A stretch of DNA of 53,412 bases from Desulfobacteraceae bacterium (lineage in GTDB: Bacteria; Desulfobacterota; Desulfobacteria; Desulfobacterales; Desulfosalsimonadaceae). Below the pieces are notes generated by a model. It was not told the DNA's origin. It searched no databases and saw only the letters and a list, made by a program, of their open reading frames with translations. Of the stretch, positions 25,301-34,400 are shown piece by piece (the first letter of the stretch is position 1; every line of letters begins with the position of its first letter). The stretch covers positions 1-53,412 of the forward strand of contig JAABSH010000023.1 in NCBI GenBank assembly GCA_011390465.1, read 5' to 3'. The position numbers and the translations under genes were made by a program.

Positions 25301-27278
25301 CCGGCCACGTGCTGTCCGTAACCGTAAAGCTGACATTGGTATACCCGCCAATGGTGGGGATGCCGGAAATGATGCCGGTATTGGCATTCAACGTCAGTCC
25401 GGCCGGAAGCTGGCCGGTGAATGAATAGGCATACGGGCCAATCCCTCCGGAAATCCGGACCGCTTCGGAATACTCGCCATCCACCAGCCCGTTGGGCAGG
25501 TTGTTGGTTTCAATGGTCAGAGGGTCAGCAACCTGAAGGGTCAGATCCTGATAATCAATCCGGTTTTCATCATCTGCCACGGAAAATACTAAGGGCGCCA
25601 GGGTGGCGTTGGTGGGAGTGCCGGTGATTTCGCCGGTCACAGTGTCAAGGGTCAGGCCGTCCGGCAGCACCCCGGCATGGACTTTCCAGTGATGGTCTCC
25701 AAACCCGCCGGACGATTGCAGGGTATGACTGTAGGCCGTGCCAGTAATCCCGTCTTTCAGGCGGCTGGTGCTGATTTGGACGGGATCAACGATTTCCAGG
25801 TCAAAGGTTTTTTCCGCTGTCCGGCCGGCATCATCCGCTACCCGGACGGTAAATGAATAACTGCCGGTTGAAGAGGGAGTGCCGGAAATATTGCCGTTTG
25901 CCCCCAGGTTCACGCCGGGAGGCAAAGTACCGCCGGATTTGGAAAATGCATACGGCTGCTGGCCGCCCACTGCGGCCAGGCTTTTAAAATATGGAACGCC
26001 CCGGGTGCCCCGAACCAAAGGAGAATCCGTTATGATGCCCAGTTTTTCCGTCACATCAATGGTAAATTCCCGTTCCGCATACGTGCCTTCACTGTCTTCC
26101 ACGCTCACGGAAAACGTATATGCTCCGGGAGAGGTGGGGATGCCGGAGATTTCTCCTGTGGACGGGTCGATGGACAGGCCGGGCGGGAGTGCGCCAAACG
26201 GGATGGCGAAGGTATAAGGATAAAAACCACCGGTGATTCGGATGAAGGTGGAAAATTCAACCGTGGTTTCTGCGGAGGGCAGGGAGGTCGTTGTAAAATT
26301 GAGTGGGCCGGGTGGAGTCATAAATACATTGAGTTCAGTGGTGTCTCCGGATTTGACTTCGACATTGGAAATAAAGATTTCCTGATATCCGGTTTTAGAA
26401 AAGGTAATATTGTATGTTCCGGGTGTTAAGCTCCCGAGTTGATACTTGCCCTGACTATCTGTTTGCGTATTTTCCCCACTGCCTGTTGTGACAGTGACAT
26501 TCGCTATAGGATTGCCAGTCTGATCCGTTACTTTACCGGTCACCCGGCCGGGAGGGATTCGAATTGTAAACAAACTCTGGACCGTGGATTTGTCCGGTTC
26601 ACTGAGCGGTTCAATTTTTAACGCACAGTTGATGGAATTGTAATCGGGTATGGTCCAATCATAGCTTCCTTCATTGGCCGTGTTGTTTGCAATCACTTCA
26701 AACGTGCCGGCTTTTCCTCCCTGGATGGACAGGGATATGCGCACATTGCCTGGAATACCCCGGGAATTCCAGGTAATTGTCTTCGATGTGCCGGGGGCCA
26801 ATTCTGCCCCCTGTTCAGGCCCCAAAATAATCAAATGATCCAATAATCGATTCTGTCCCCCGCGCACCGCACGCACGTAATAATCACTAGACTTATGGTT
26901 GCTGCCGCCGTAGCCGTGGGTGAAATACACGAGCCACGCATGGTCCGTATTGCTGGCATTGGTCGAGGACGACCAATAAGGGGACGATTTTGTATCAGGG
27001 AACATATTTGTGTCAATCGCCGGACTATATTTTCCATAGTCCACTATGGATCTTAGCTCCCGGATGTTTGGCAGGCGCCAGTCATCATAGCCGGCAAGGG
27101 ATAAACTTTCACAATGGGATATGGCATTTTCCCATGTCATTGAGCCGTCAGAGGCTTTCTGCCACATCAGGCCGGTGGTGATATCTGTTACCGTGCCGTC
27201 GCCATTGTCGACCAATTCAGCCCCGGCGACAGTGGGCAATAAAATAAAAATGATAATTAACGTCAGAATGTTACGCAT
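22398..27278 (-). CDS. Giant secreted DGR target: N-terminal variable DUF1566, putative-Ig repeats, dockerin
   Basis: This 1626-aa protein has a signal peptide (MRNILTLIIIFILLPTVAGA), then a DUF1566/C-type-lectin-like domain (about 22-143) whose last 42 residues are the variable region VR2 (26853-26979). Following parts are a beta-rich spacer (144-245) and a carboxypeptidase-regulatory-like domain (246-330). About nine He_PIG-like repeats come next, then CCTGCYII near 1121 with a CnaB-like domain, an Fn3-like domain (NQPPAKSSNPVPASG), another Ig repeat and CCTQCYEI near 1389. A second CnaB- and Fn3-like pair and dockerin-type loops (DLDRNSVVELTD, DIDGDGKIGMAE) close the protein. The variable domain would sit at the tip of a long stalk. 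The ribosome site (aaagga) lies in the avd remnant upstream. DGR variable regions are usually C-terminal, so this order is unusual. Confidence 0.87.
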   Translation of the reverse strand: MRNILTLIIIFILLPTVAGAELVDNGDGTVTDITTGLMWQKASDGSMTWENAISHCESLSLAGYDDWRLPNIRELRSIVDYGKYSPAIDTNMFPDTKSSPYWSSSTNASNTDHAWLVYFTHGYGGSNHKSSDYYVRAVRGGQNRLLDHLIILGPEQGAELAPGTSKTITWNSRGIPGNVRISLSIQGGKAGTFEVIANNTANEGSYDWTIPDYNSINCALKIEPLSEPDKSTVQSLFTIRIPPGRVTGKVTDQTGNPIANVTVTTGSGENTQTDSQGKYQLGSLTPGTYNITFSKTGYQEIFISNVEVKSGDTTELNVFMTPPGPLNFTTTSLPSAETTVEFSTFIRITGGFYPYTFAIPFGALPPGLSIDPSTGEISGIPTSPGAYTFSVSVEDSEGTYAEREFTIDVTEKLGIITDSPLVRGTRGVPYFKSLAAVGGQQPYAFSKSGGTLPPGVNLGANGNISGTPSSTGSYSFTVRVADDAGRTAEKTFDLEIVDPVQISTSRLKDGITGTAYSHTLQSSGGFGDHHWKVHAGVLPDGLTLDTVTGEITGTPTNATLAPLVFSVADDENRIDYQDLTLQVADPLTIETNNLPNGLVDGEYSEAVRISGGIGPYAYSFTGQLPAGLTLNANTGIISGIPTIGGYTNVSFTVTDSTWPDHQSDNNTLGIRTTSMLTITTSAVMPNARKGDPISPVVLSAGGGPSPYKWAVISGYLPSGIILHPATGELSGTPTDKGDFVVTVQATDANGVSAQKDFFWHVSDILTIATGAIPDAAKGEFYNVTLEAAGGIRPYTWRKISGTLPDGLQFSNAGTISGTPQNRQSYEFTVEVSDADSPAQTDQRTYTIEVLDELYVYTISLKNGRLDEAYTDTVQAALGTPPYSWRVESGTLPPGLTLIGSPNTATIEGMPTGAGTYEFTLAVTDSGTPVKTAMQSYIVNIYSEMTIDTVKIRSAVRGATYSEDILVSGGEPPYTWSLVSGNLPPGLKLNSTTGHLSGTTRMVGSESVTFTVRVTDSGNPYSAKEKQLVMYVIDDLAIETSQIQAAMQKAPYQAAITGAGGISPYQWAIASGTLPDGLAIDPATGVISGTPALCGIFDFAVQLTDASPVPETTVQQYQLEVICCTGCYIISGNVGDMAGVTVTLSGDAAASTSTDENGIFTFSGLSNGSYMVQPEITGFWMSPENLAVIIENQDIMVDGFTVEANQPPAKSSNPVPASGATDVGLTPTLSWTGGDPNARDSITYDVYFGITPDPAKVAEGLKANAYTPEPLNKGITYFWKVDSIDTHEERTQGPLWQFSTVDPLRMETDTLPDADQKQEYSIDLSGAGGVLPYQWAIAAGSLPLGLTLDSSAGTLSGAPSKCGVFNFTIAINDSAAVSETVEKQFTITVNCCTQCYEISGTVGDLSGATVNLSGDAVHTTTTNAVGKYRFTGLSNGVYRVQPQKEAYWIDPETLDVVIENQDTGDIDFTVQENQPPDAPENPVPEDGQPNVSLNTVLSWDCTDPDPKDEVVYDVSFGTASSPPTIAEGVIDLEYDPGALTLGQTYYWRIAARDMFNAETQSQTWQFTTALPGDLDRNSVVELTDMIMALQILSGILPPDLAGYDIDGDGKIGMAEALFIGKTVSEKQ
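23845..26165. repeat. Copy B of the 2.3-kb coding direct repeat
   Basis: Partner of 18355-20680. The two copies differ by scattered substitutions (for example DHDHQSDD-type versus PDHQSDN in the same repeat) and share the order of all Ig units. Confidence 0.85.
26853..26979 (-). other. DGR variable region VR2
   Basis: This 127-bp block aligns without gaps to 27484-27610. The coding-strand 5' end (from TTATTGGTCG, 19 bases) and 3' end (34 bases, ending in the GC-rich GTGCGTGCGGTGCGC) are identical. Between them are 17 substitutions in 14 codons, 16 at codon positions 1 or 2. Twelve have A in one copy; the other five fit independent changes from a shared template A. It encodes residues about 100-142: YWSSSTNASNTDHAWLVYF, then THGYGGSNHKSSDYY. 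Just upstream, homology between the two genes drops and third positions differ freely. Confidence 0.88.
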
Positions 27279-27281
27279 CTT

Positions 27282-27434
27282 TTAATCCTTTCGATAAATA
27301 TCCCGGGAAAGTTCCCGAAGATCCGAGCCAATACTGTATTTATCATACCGGCTGAACTGCCTGACCTGATTTTGAAGATACACCGCCAGGGCCATGGCGG
27401 TTTTATATATGGGCAAATGGTCGTATCGGGCCAT
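27282..27434 (-). pseudogene. avd: Avd (DGR accessory variability protein), N-terminal remnant
   Basis: A 50-aa frame from ATG 27434, with an agga ribosome site about 8 bases upstream, starts MARYDHLPIYKTAMALAVYL and continues with VRQFSRYDKYSIGSDLRELS. This is the highly typical beginning of Avd-like four-helix-bundle proteins (RYxxLPIYKxAxxLAxYL, FSRYxKYxxGxxLRxLSR). Full Avd proteins have about 110-125 residues, so only helix 1 and the start of helix 2 remain; similarity ends at about 27290 and a stop follows. Avd binds the retroelement reverse transcriptase and is needed for mutagenic homing. It lies directly downstream of the VR1 target, the standard DGR order, but where template repeat and reverse transcriptase are expected the 1626-aa gene begins instead. 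Confidence 0.78.
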
Positions 27435-27480
27435 TTTAAAATTCCTAAATAATCAAATCACCAAATGATCAAATCATACA

Positions 27481-28077
27481 TCACTGTCCCCCGCGCACCG
27501 CACGCACGTAATAATCATTCGACTTAAGGTAGGTGCCGCCGTCGCCGCTGCTGAAATACACGTGCCACGCAGAGCCCGTATAGTAGGCATAGGTCGAGGA
27601 CGACCAATAATGGGACAATTTTGTATATGGAAAATAGTCAATATTAATTGCCGGATTATAACGGCCATAATCCACAATGCCGGCCAGTTCCTTGAGGGTC
27701 GGCATCCGCCAGTCGGAAAAGCCGCCAAAGCGTTGTGCATTCAATTGAGCGATAAACACATCCTTTGCATCATACCAGTTATACTGATTATCCCTGTCAT
27801 GAATTGAGCCATCATCGGTTTTCACCTCCCAGATCAGGCCCGTAACATTGTCTCTGACCATAACCCATTTCGCGGCATCATTCGGCAGGTCATTGCCCTG
27901 GGCGTCGAGCTTGGTGTAGGACGGCGGATTGATGGTGTAATCCGCGTCTTCACCATGGGTATTGGTATAGGACCTGGTCTGCCCGGTGTCCGGCAAAGGT
28001 TGACCGGCCATGGTGGTCGCAACGGTTAAAAAAATAAAAAGTAAGATGCCAATCAATGTTTTGCGTTTCATACCCAT
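27481..28077 (-). CDS. DGR target protein with C-terminal variable DUF1566 domain
   Basis: This 198-aa protein has a signal peptide (MKRKTLIGILLFIFLTVATTMA, cleavage near AGQ) and one DUF1566 domain with VRDNVTGLIWEVKTDDGSIH, GFSDWRMPTLKELAGIVDYG and a C-terminal variable region ending YYVRAVRGGQ at the stop. Length, position of the variable region at the C-terminus and the avd frame 46 bases downstream match a classical DGR target gene. The first 80 residues and the ribosome site are closely related to those of the 1461-aa gene. It probably displays a diversified ligand-binding surface outside the cell or in the periplasm; the ligand is unknown. Confidence 0.85.
   Translation of the reverse strand: MGMKRKTLIGILLFIFLTVATTMAGQPLPDTGQTRSYTNTHGEDADYTINPPSYTKLDAQGNDLPNDAAKWVMVRDNVTGLIWEVKTDDGSIHDRDNQYNWYDAKDVFIAQLNAQRFGGFSDWRMPTLKELAGIVDYGRYNPAINIDYFPYTKLSHYWSSSTYAYYTGSAWHVYFSSGDGGTYLKSNDYYVRAVRGGQ
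27484..27610 (-). other. DGR variable region VR1
   Basis: Partner of VR2 (26853-26979), same length, no gaps. It encodes the last 42 residues: YWSSSTYAYYTGSAWHVYF, then SSGDGGTYLKSNDYY. Thirteen residues differ from VR2, at sites whose codons are consistent with AAC or AAT in a common template. Codon third positions are identical except one Ser codon (TCG versus TCT), itself explicable by a template TCA. The stop codon follows immediately after the block. Confidence 0.88.
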
Positions 28078-28432
28078 GAATTCCTTTGGTTAATTCGGGT
28101 TTTTATTTTTTTCGTTTGTCCAAAGACTGCTTTTTACTTACTCACTCGGAGCGTGGGTACGAGTGAAGCGCATAAATCAATGTCGGGATATGAATCCCGA
28201 CCTACGGCCATCTCCAATAATTTAAGCTTTGCAGGCGTGGATTTCTCCAGACCTATGGCCATCGCTGATAAATCAAGTTTCCATGCCGGTATTTCTTCCC
28301 AGATTAAAGGCATCTATCAATGTCGGGAAAGAATCCCGACCTATGGCCATCTACCATGAGTTTGATCGGGTAGGCCGGGATTCCTTTCCCGGCGGTTATT
28401 TTTGATTGCGCAAAACCATGATTCGCTAAAAA
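28078..28432. repeat. Gene-free stretch with three REP-type palindromes
   Basis: Palindromes of the family tgtcgggatatgaatcccga lie at 28180-28206, 28319-28345 and 28370-28396. The phrase gacctatggccatc follows several of them (28199, 28251, 28338), including one place where the palindrome itself has decayed. gcgtgggtacgag at 28151 resembles the palindrome at 17945. Together with the set at 17150-17969 these repeats bracket the DUF1566/DGR gene group. The ribosome site of the 198-aa gene is at 28079-28087. I see no gene. Confidence 0.75.
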
Positions 28433-31400
28433 TTACCGAACATCTGCAATGGTCTGTAAAATAACAATCAATTCCTGCATCCCGGTTTTGCCGTCATTAT
28501 TCATATCGGCATTAGCAATATCCGCGGTGGCATCCATTGGGCCGGCCGGATCAATCCCTGCCATCACCTGCAACACCACAATCGCGTCCTGAAGATCCAC
28601 TGCGCCATTGCCGTCCACGTCCACCACATGGGAAAGGGCGGCAAAATCAATTCCGCTGGTGTCCTGATTCTGAATTATGACGGTTTGAAACGCCGGAATA
28701 AAAGCGTCATCCGGTGTTGAGGCAACCACGGTATACTGACCGTTTGCCAGGCCGGAGAATGCATAATCGCCGTTTGCATCGGTTTGGGCGGTATCCGCGG
28801 CATCGCCTTCCAAAGAAACGTCAACACCGGGCATCCCGCCGGCATTGCCGGAAATGACATAACAGGCGTCACAGCAGATTACTTCAAGGGCCAGGGTGCG
28901 GACTGCCGTATCCGGCACTGGCGCCGATCCCGTGGCCCAGACGGTAAAATCAAATGTGCCGCACCGGACAAGGGTGCCGGAAATCACACCGGTATTTGGA
29001 TTCAATGAGAGTCCTTCTGGCAACACGCCGTCCGTGATCGTCCAAAAATAGGGAGAAATGCCGCCGTTTGCTTCCAGGGTGGCTGCGTATGGTGATTTTT
29101 GAAGCCCTTTTTGCAGTTTTTCCGTAACAAGGGTCAAAGGATCGGCCACGCAAATGGCAAATTCCTGTTCCAGGGAGATTGCCGGGTTTCCGGAATCCGT
29201 GATTTGCACGGTAAATGCCGTACTCTGGCCAGTGCTTAAATGGGTGATGCCGGAAATATGACCGGTGGTGGAATTCAGCGTCAGTCCGGCAGGGAGGCTG
29301 CCTGCCACAATCTGCCAGACATAGGGCGGATCACCGTCGGTCACGTCGATGGTTTCCGAATAAGGAATGCCCCGCTCGGCTGATGCCAGTGCCTGTGTCT
29401 CAAGATGCAGATCTCCGGCAATATCCACCCGGAATTCCTTAAAGGCCGAAGATTTTGGGGTGCCGCTATCCGTGACAGCCAGGGTGAATATCCAGGTCCC
29501 TTCCTGCAGGGGTTCGCCGGAAAGCACGGCCTGATCCATTCGGCTTTCCAGATCAAGGCCCGGCGGCAGACTGCCGCTTTCCAGACGCCAGTCATAGGGC
29601 GGGGTTCCGGCAACCGCAGAAATCGTTGCCGTGTAGGCGGCGTTCAGGCGGCCTTTTGGCAGAAACGGCGTAAAAATTACCAGATCATCCATGGTCTGAA
29701 CGGTAAAGGTTTTTTCCGTGGTCTGCATGGGCGAGGCGCTGTCGTTGGCTTCCACGGTAATGGAAAAGGTCTGGACGGCTGCGGGCACTCCGGAAATGGT
29801 GCCGGTGTGGCGGTTTAAAGAAAGTCCGTCCGGCAGGGTGCCGCTTTTAATCCGCCATTCATAAGGTTTTTCCCCGCCGCTTGCCGTAAGGGTAAAATTA
29901 TACGCAGCCCCCACGGCCCCGTCCGGCAGCGCCCTGGTTTCAATGACCAGATCATCGGCAATATGCCAGTAAAAGGTTTTGACTGCGGTATCTCCGGTCC
30001 CATCGGTGACCTGAACGGTTGCCACAAAATCCCCTCTATCCCTGGGCGTGCCGGAGATTTCGCCGGTATCAGGATTTAAAGAAATTCCCTGGGGCAGAGC
30101 CCCGTCAATGAGGGTCCAGACATAGGGGGACGGTCCGCCGCCGGCGTTCAAGACCACCGGGGATACGGGACTGCCCAGACGCTCCCGTGGCAGTACCGCC
30201 GGGGTGGTGATGGTAAGATCGCCGGTGATATTAATGCCCAGGCTGCGAATAATGGATTGGGTGGCCGGCCGGGAACTGTCCGTGGCTACTATAATAACAT
30301 TGAAATACCCCACATGGGTGGGGGTTCCGGATATGATGCCCGTGTCCTGGTCCAGGCTGAGGCCGTCCGGAAGCATGCCGTAATAACTGAAAGCACAGGG
30401 AAGAATTCCGCCGTTGACCTGAATGGCCTCAGAATAAAACGTGCCTGCCAGCCCATCCGGCAGTGACGGGGTGGCCATGCTCAGAGGGTCGGCCACATGA
30501 AGAATCACATCCTTATAAACCGTGGTGCCGTTTTCATCGGTCACGAACAGGACCACGGTGCCGAAGGCGGTTTCCGCGGGTGTGCCATAGAGCGCGCCGG
30601 AACCCGGATCAAGGGCCATGCCATCCGGCAATGTGCCGGCATAAACCGCCCATGTGTAATTGCCGGTTCCGCCGGCAGCAATGATTTGCTGATTGTAAAC
30701 CGCCCCCGCAATACCGTTATTGAGCTGATCCGTGGTAATGTCGAGTTTGGGCAGCACCCGGAGCTGAAACTGGGCCGACGTGCTGCGGCCGCCGGTATCC
30801 GTGACCGTGACCGTGAAATCGTGATTACCTTCCGGGTTGACCGGGAAGGTAATATTGTCCAGGGTGACGAACTGGTTTGAACGCTCGCTGTCAAATCGCC
30901 ATTTAAACGTATGCCATCCGGCGGAGACGCTGGTGGTATACCGGCCGGTATGGCTGCCGCCCCAGTCGGTTATTTTGGCCTGGTCTATGTAAAATTCAAA
31001 TGTGCCGGTGGTGTGATACCCGACCACAAAATCGGTGACATAGTCAAAGGAGATGGTGCCGGGTTCCGGGCAAAAAAGCTGAATTTGAGCAGTGGTGGTG
31101 CTGTGTGCGCCGTTAAAATAGAGTTTTTTAGCGGAAATCCCCACGCCGGAAGATACATTCCATAGCTGATGCAGCACATTGGAATTAAAATCCACGGTGT
31201 CTGTTACTTTGTACCGGATGTTGCCGGTATTGGTAAAATAGAGATCCAGGGGCAGGTCCCCGGTATAGGAAAACTGATACGGTTTGGTGCCGCCGGATGC
31301 GGCAATTCCGGTCTGATACAGCTGGTCTTTGGTGGCATTCGGCAGGCGGGACCCGGTTTCAATGACCAGGGGGTGGGTGACATCGATGCTGTACTGGCGT

Positions 31401-34400
31401 TCGGCAAAAGCGCCCAGGGTGTCTGTTACCCGGACGGTAAACGTATAACTGCCCGGCATGTCTGGTGTGCCGGTGATGTTGCCGTAAACCGCATCCAGTG
31501 TGCAGCCGGGCGGGATTTTCCCGGCGCTCAGGGTAAAAGAATAGGGCGGGGTGCCGCCGCTGATGCGCACCGACGGATTATACGGATTTTCGGTTTCAGC
31601 CGCTGGCAGCTCCGGGGTGATGATATTGAGCGGGCCGGGCAGGGTCATGCGCATATCCCGGATCACCGGGGTGGTGCCCGAGACATAGACATTTTTAATG
31701 GTGGCGGTCTGGTATCCGGTTTTGGCAAAGGTGATGTCGTAGACGCCGGGACTGAACTCACCAAATCCGTATCTTCCTTGGGGGTCGGTCTGGGTGCTGG
31801 TGAGGTTGATGGTGGAAACAATGACATTGGAGATGGGCTGACCCGTGGCATAATCCGTGACCGTGCCGGCCAGGGCCAGGGGCAGTTCCACATTCAATTC
31901 ACGAGACTGGCCGGCAATAATTTCCACATCCGGTATGGTGAGTGGCAGATGGTCGCATTTTTCAAAGGTGATATCGTAAATTCCCGGCACCAGGCTTCCC
32001 AGGGTGTAGACGCCCTGGGTATTGGTTTTCGCGGTTTGGGGGCCTGCGGAAACATCCACATTCATGACGGGTTCGGCGGTCATCTGGTCCGTGACAATGC
32101 CGTAAAGGGAAACCGGCAGTTCAATATCCAGCGATAGCATGGTGTTTTCCGGCACCTGGATATGTGTGCGGGTGATTGTCTGATATCCGGTTTTGGATAC
32201 TGTGACTTCATAATCGCCCGGACCGAGATCCAGCAGATACTGGCCGTTGTCACTGGATTGAACGGACGTTCCGCCGGCAGATACCTGCGCGTCCTGGATG
32301 GTCTCGTTGGTTCGCTGGTCCAGGATTCGGCCCTGAATGCCTTCGGGATAGTTGATGTCTGGGGCTTGGTATTCAACTTCGAGTACCGGCCGGTAATCCG
32401 TATTGGATTGTGAAGACCAGAAATTGACAAACTCGTGTTCGTGGGGTTCTGTTTGATTGATGTCCCGGTTGCTGCGGAGACCCAGGCAGGTAATGCCGCT
32501 GGTATTGATCCAGGAAATGCCTTCGGTGGTTAACCGGATGGGATTCACCCCATTGTGGCCCTGCCATGTGGCCGTATTCAGACTGCCGCCGGGAGTTTCC
32601 TCCAATTCGGAATAATCGGCTGGTATCAAGGCCGCGTGGGATGCTGGTTGTGCCCGGACCACCTGAAGATCAAAATCCGTATCGGAATAATCTGCATCAT
32701 ATCCGTAAAGATACAGCGTGGCGCCGGTAATCACGGCATTTTCCGGCAGCGATGACGTGTCAAAAGGAATCACGGCCCGGTAGACATAATATTCACCGGA
32801 ATCCGCCCGGTCCTGACCGGCTGTGAGGATGGTGTTAAATTCCGGAGGCCCCACTTGACTGCCGGTTTCAGATGCTTGAATGGTTGGGTAATCCGCAAAA
32901 CCATGGTTGAATACCACACCGTCACTGATGCCCTCGGTTCCGGAATCAAACATGGCAGCGGTAAGGGTGGCGGTGGTATGGGCCGTGTAATGTTGCGCTT
33001 TTGGGGAAATGACATTGTCATAATCGGTTTCAGCGGGGGTGACTGTATAAAGGGGTTTTGACGGAAAAACTGTTCCGGACCAGCCTTCGGGAACGCTTTG
33101 TTCATAATAGCCGGCGTTGTTGGTCAATACCGTGCCGGCACCGTTGGTAAAGGCCATGTTCACGCCCGGTATCCCCTCACCCGTTTCGTTTGTAACATAC
33201 CCGGATATCAGATGCATCAGCGGTTCCGGTCGTTCGATAAATGTCACCCGGTCGATATACACCCGGTCATCTTCTGTGTCCGAGCCAATGACAACGTCGA
33301 TGCGTACCTGTTCGATGGCCCCTGAATAAGGGATGATGCCCTGATAGAGGCATTGGGAATTTTTGGTTTTTATGCCGGACACATAACTTAAAACAAAGGG
33401 TGGCTGCCAGGTGCCGTCAATTTTGAGATGGGCCTCAAGGCTGTCGATATAGGCGTTTTTAACCCCGGCCCGGACTTCGATTTGTCCGTATAGACCGGTG
33501 TGCAGGGATCTCAAATCCGGAGCACTGATAATGCCGCTCTTGCTGGCCGGATCATAGAAAGGATCGATAATCCAGTAATCCTGGTTATAAATGCCCTCGC
33601 TTTCGGCATTGCGGGCGGTCCAGCCTTCGGTGCCAGTGGTGTCGAAATCCCAGTAATGATAGAACAGCCAGGCCGGAGGCGGTTGGGTGGTGAAATACCA
33701 TGTGTCGCCGATGGTGGTGCCGTGGGCGTTGATGGCATCCACCCGCCAGTAATAGGTGGTATCATATGCCAGGGGACCCGGGTCAAAGGGTGCGCTGGAA
33801 ACAGCAGTTTTCGGATTGTCTCCGGGTTCCGGGCGGGTGCCGAAATAGATTTCATAGCTATCTGCCCGGCCCCCGTCGGCCCAGTTCAGCGTCTGGTAAA
33901 TGGCTTGATTGGTGTCTCCCCTTGACGGATGGGGGTTCACAGGCACCAGGGGCGGGGTCTGGGGCTGAGTGACCGTGATGGCCTTTGAATAATGGGAATC
34001 AGCGGAGCCGTCATTTACACGCAATGTGACGGTATAGGTTCCCGGTGCGGTATACTGGTGCGTGGCCGTGATGCCGGAAGCGAAAAAACCGGCGCCTTCG
34101 CCCCAGTTCCATTGATAACCAAGGCTGTCCCCATCCGGATCATTGGAATCGGATGCGTCAAACGAGAAGATCGTGGATGGATCGCCCATGGTCGTGGAAA
34201 CGGAAAATGCGGCCGATGGTAAATGATTGGCAGTGCTGCCGCCGGTGGTAAAGCGTGAAAAATCACCCACATCCAAATTCCAGTTGCCGTATTGATTTTT
34301 CGGGAATACGGCCCAGTCGTATGGGGTGTTCGGCTTGAGGGTAACGGGCAGTTTAAATGAGGTGCCCTGGATCAGATGGCCGAGGTCTTCATCCGCCTTA

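Noticed and set aside
31169-32137. 322-codon plus-strand frame inside the 2289-aa gene
   Set aside because: Antisense shadow of a Gly/Asp-rich repeat gene; low-complexity translation and no family resemblance.
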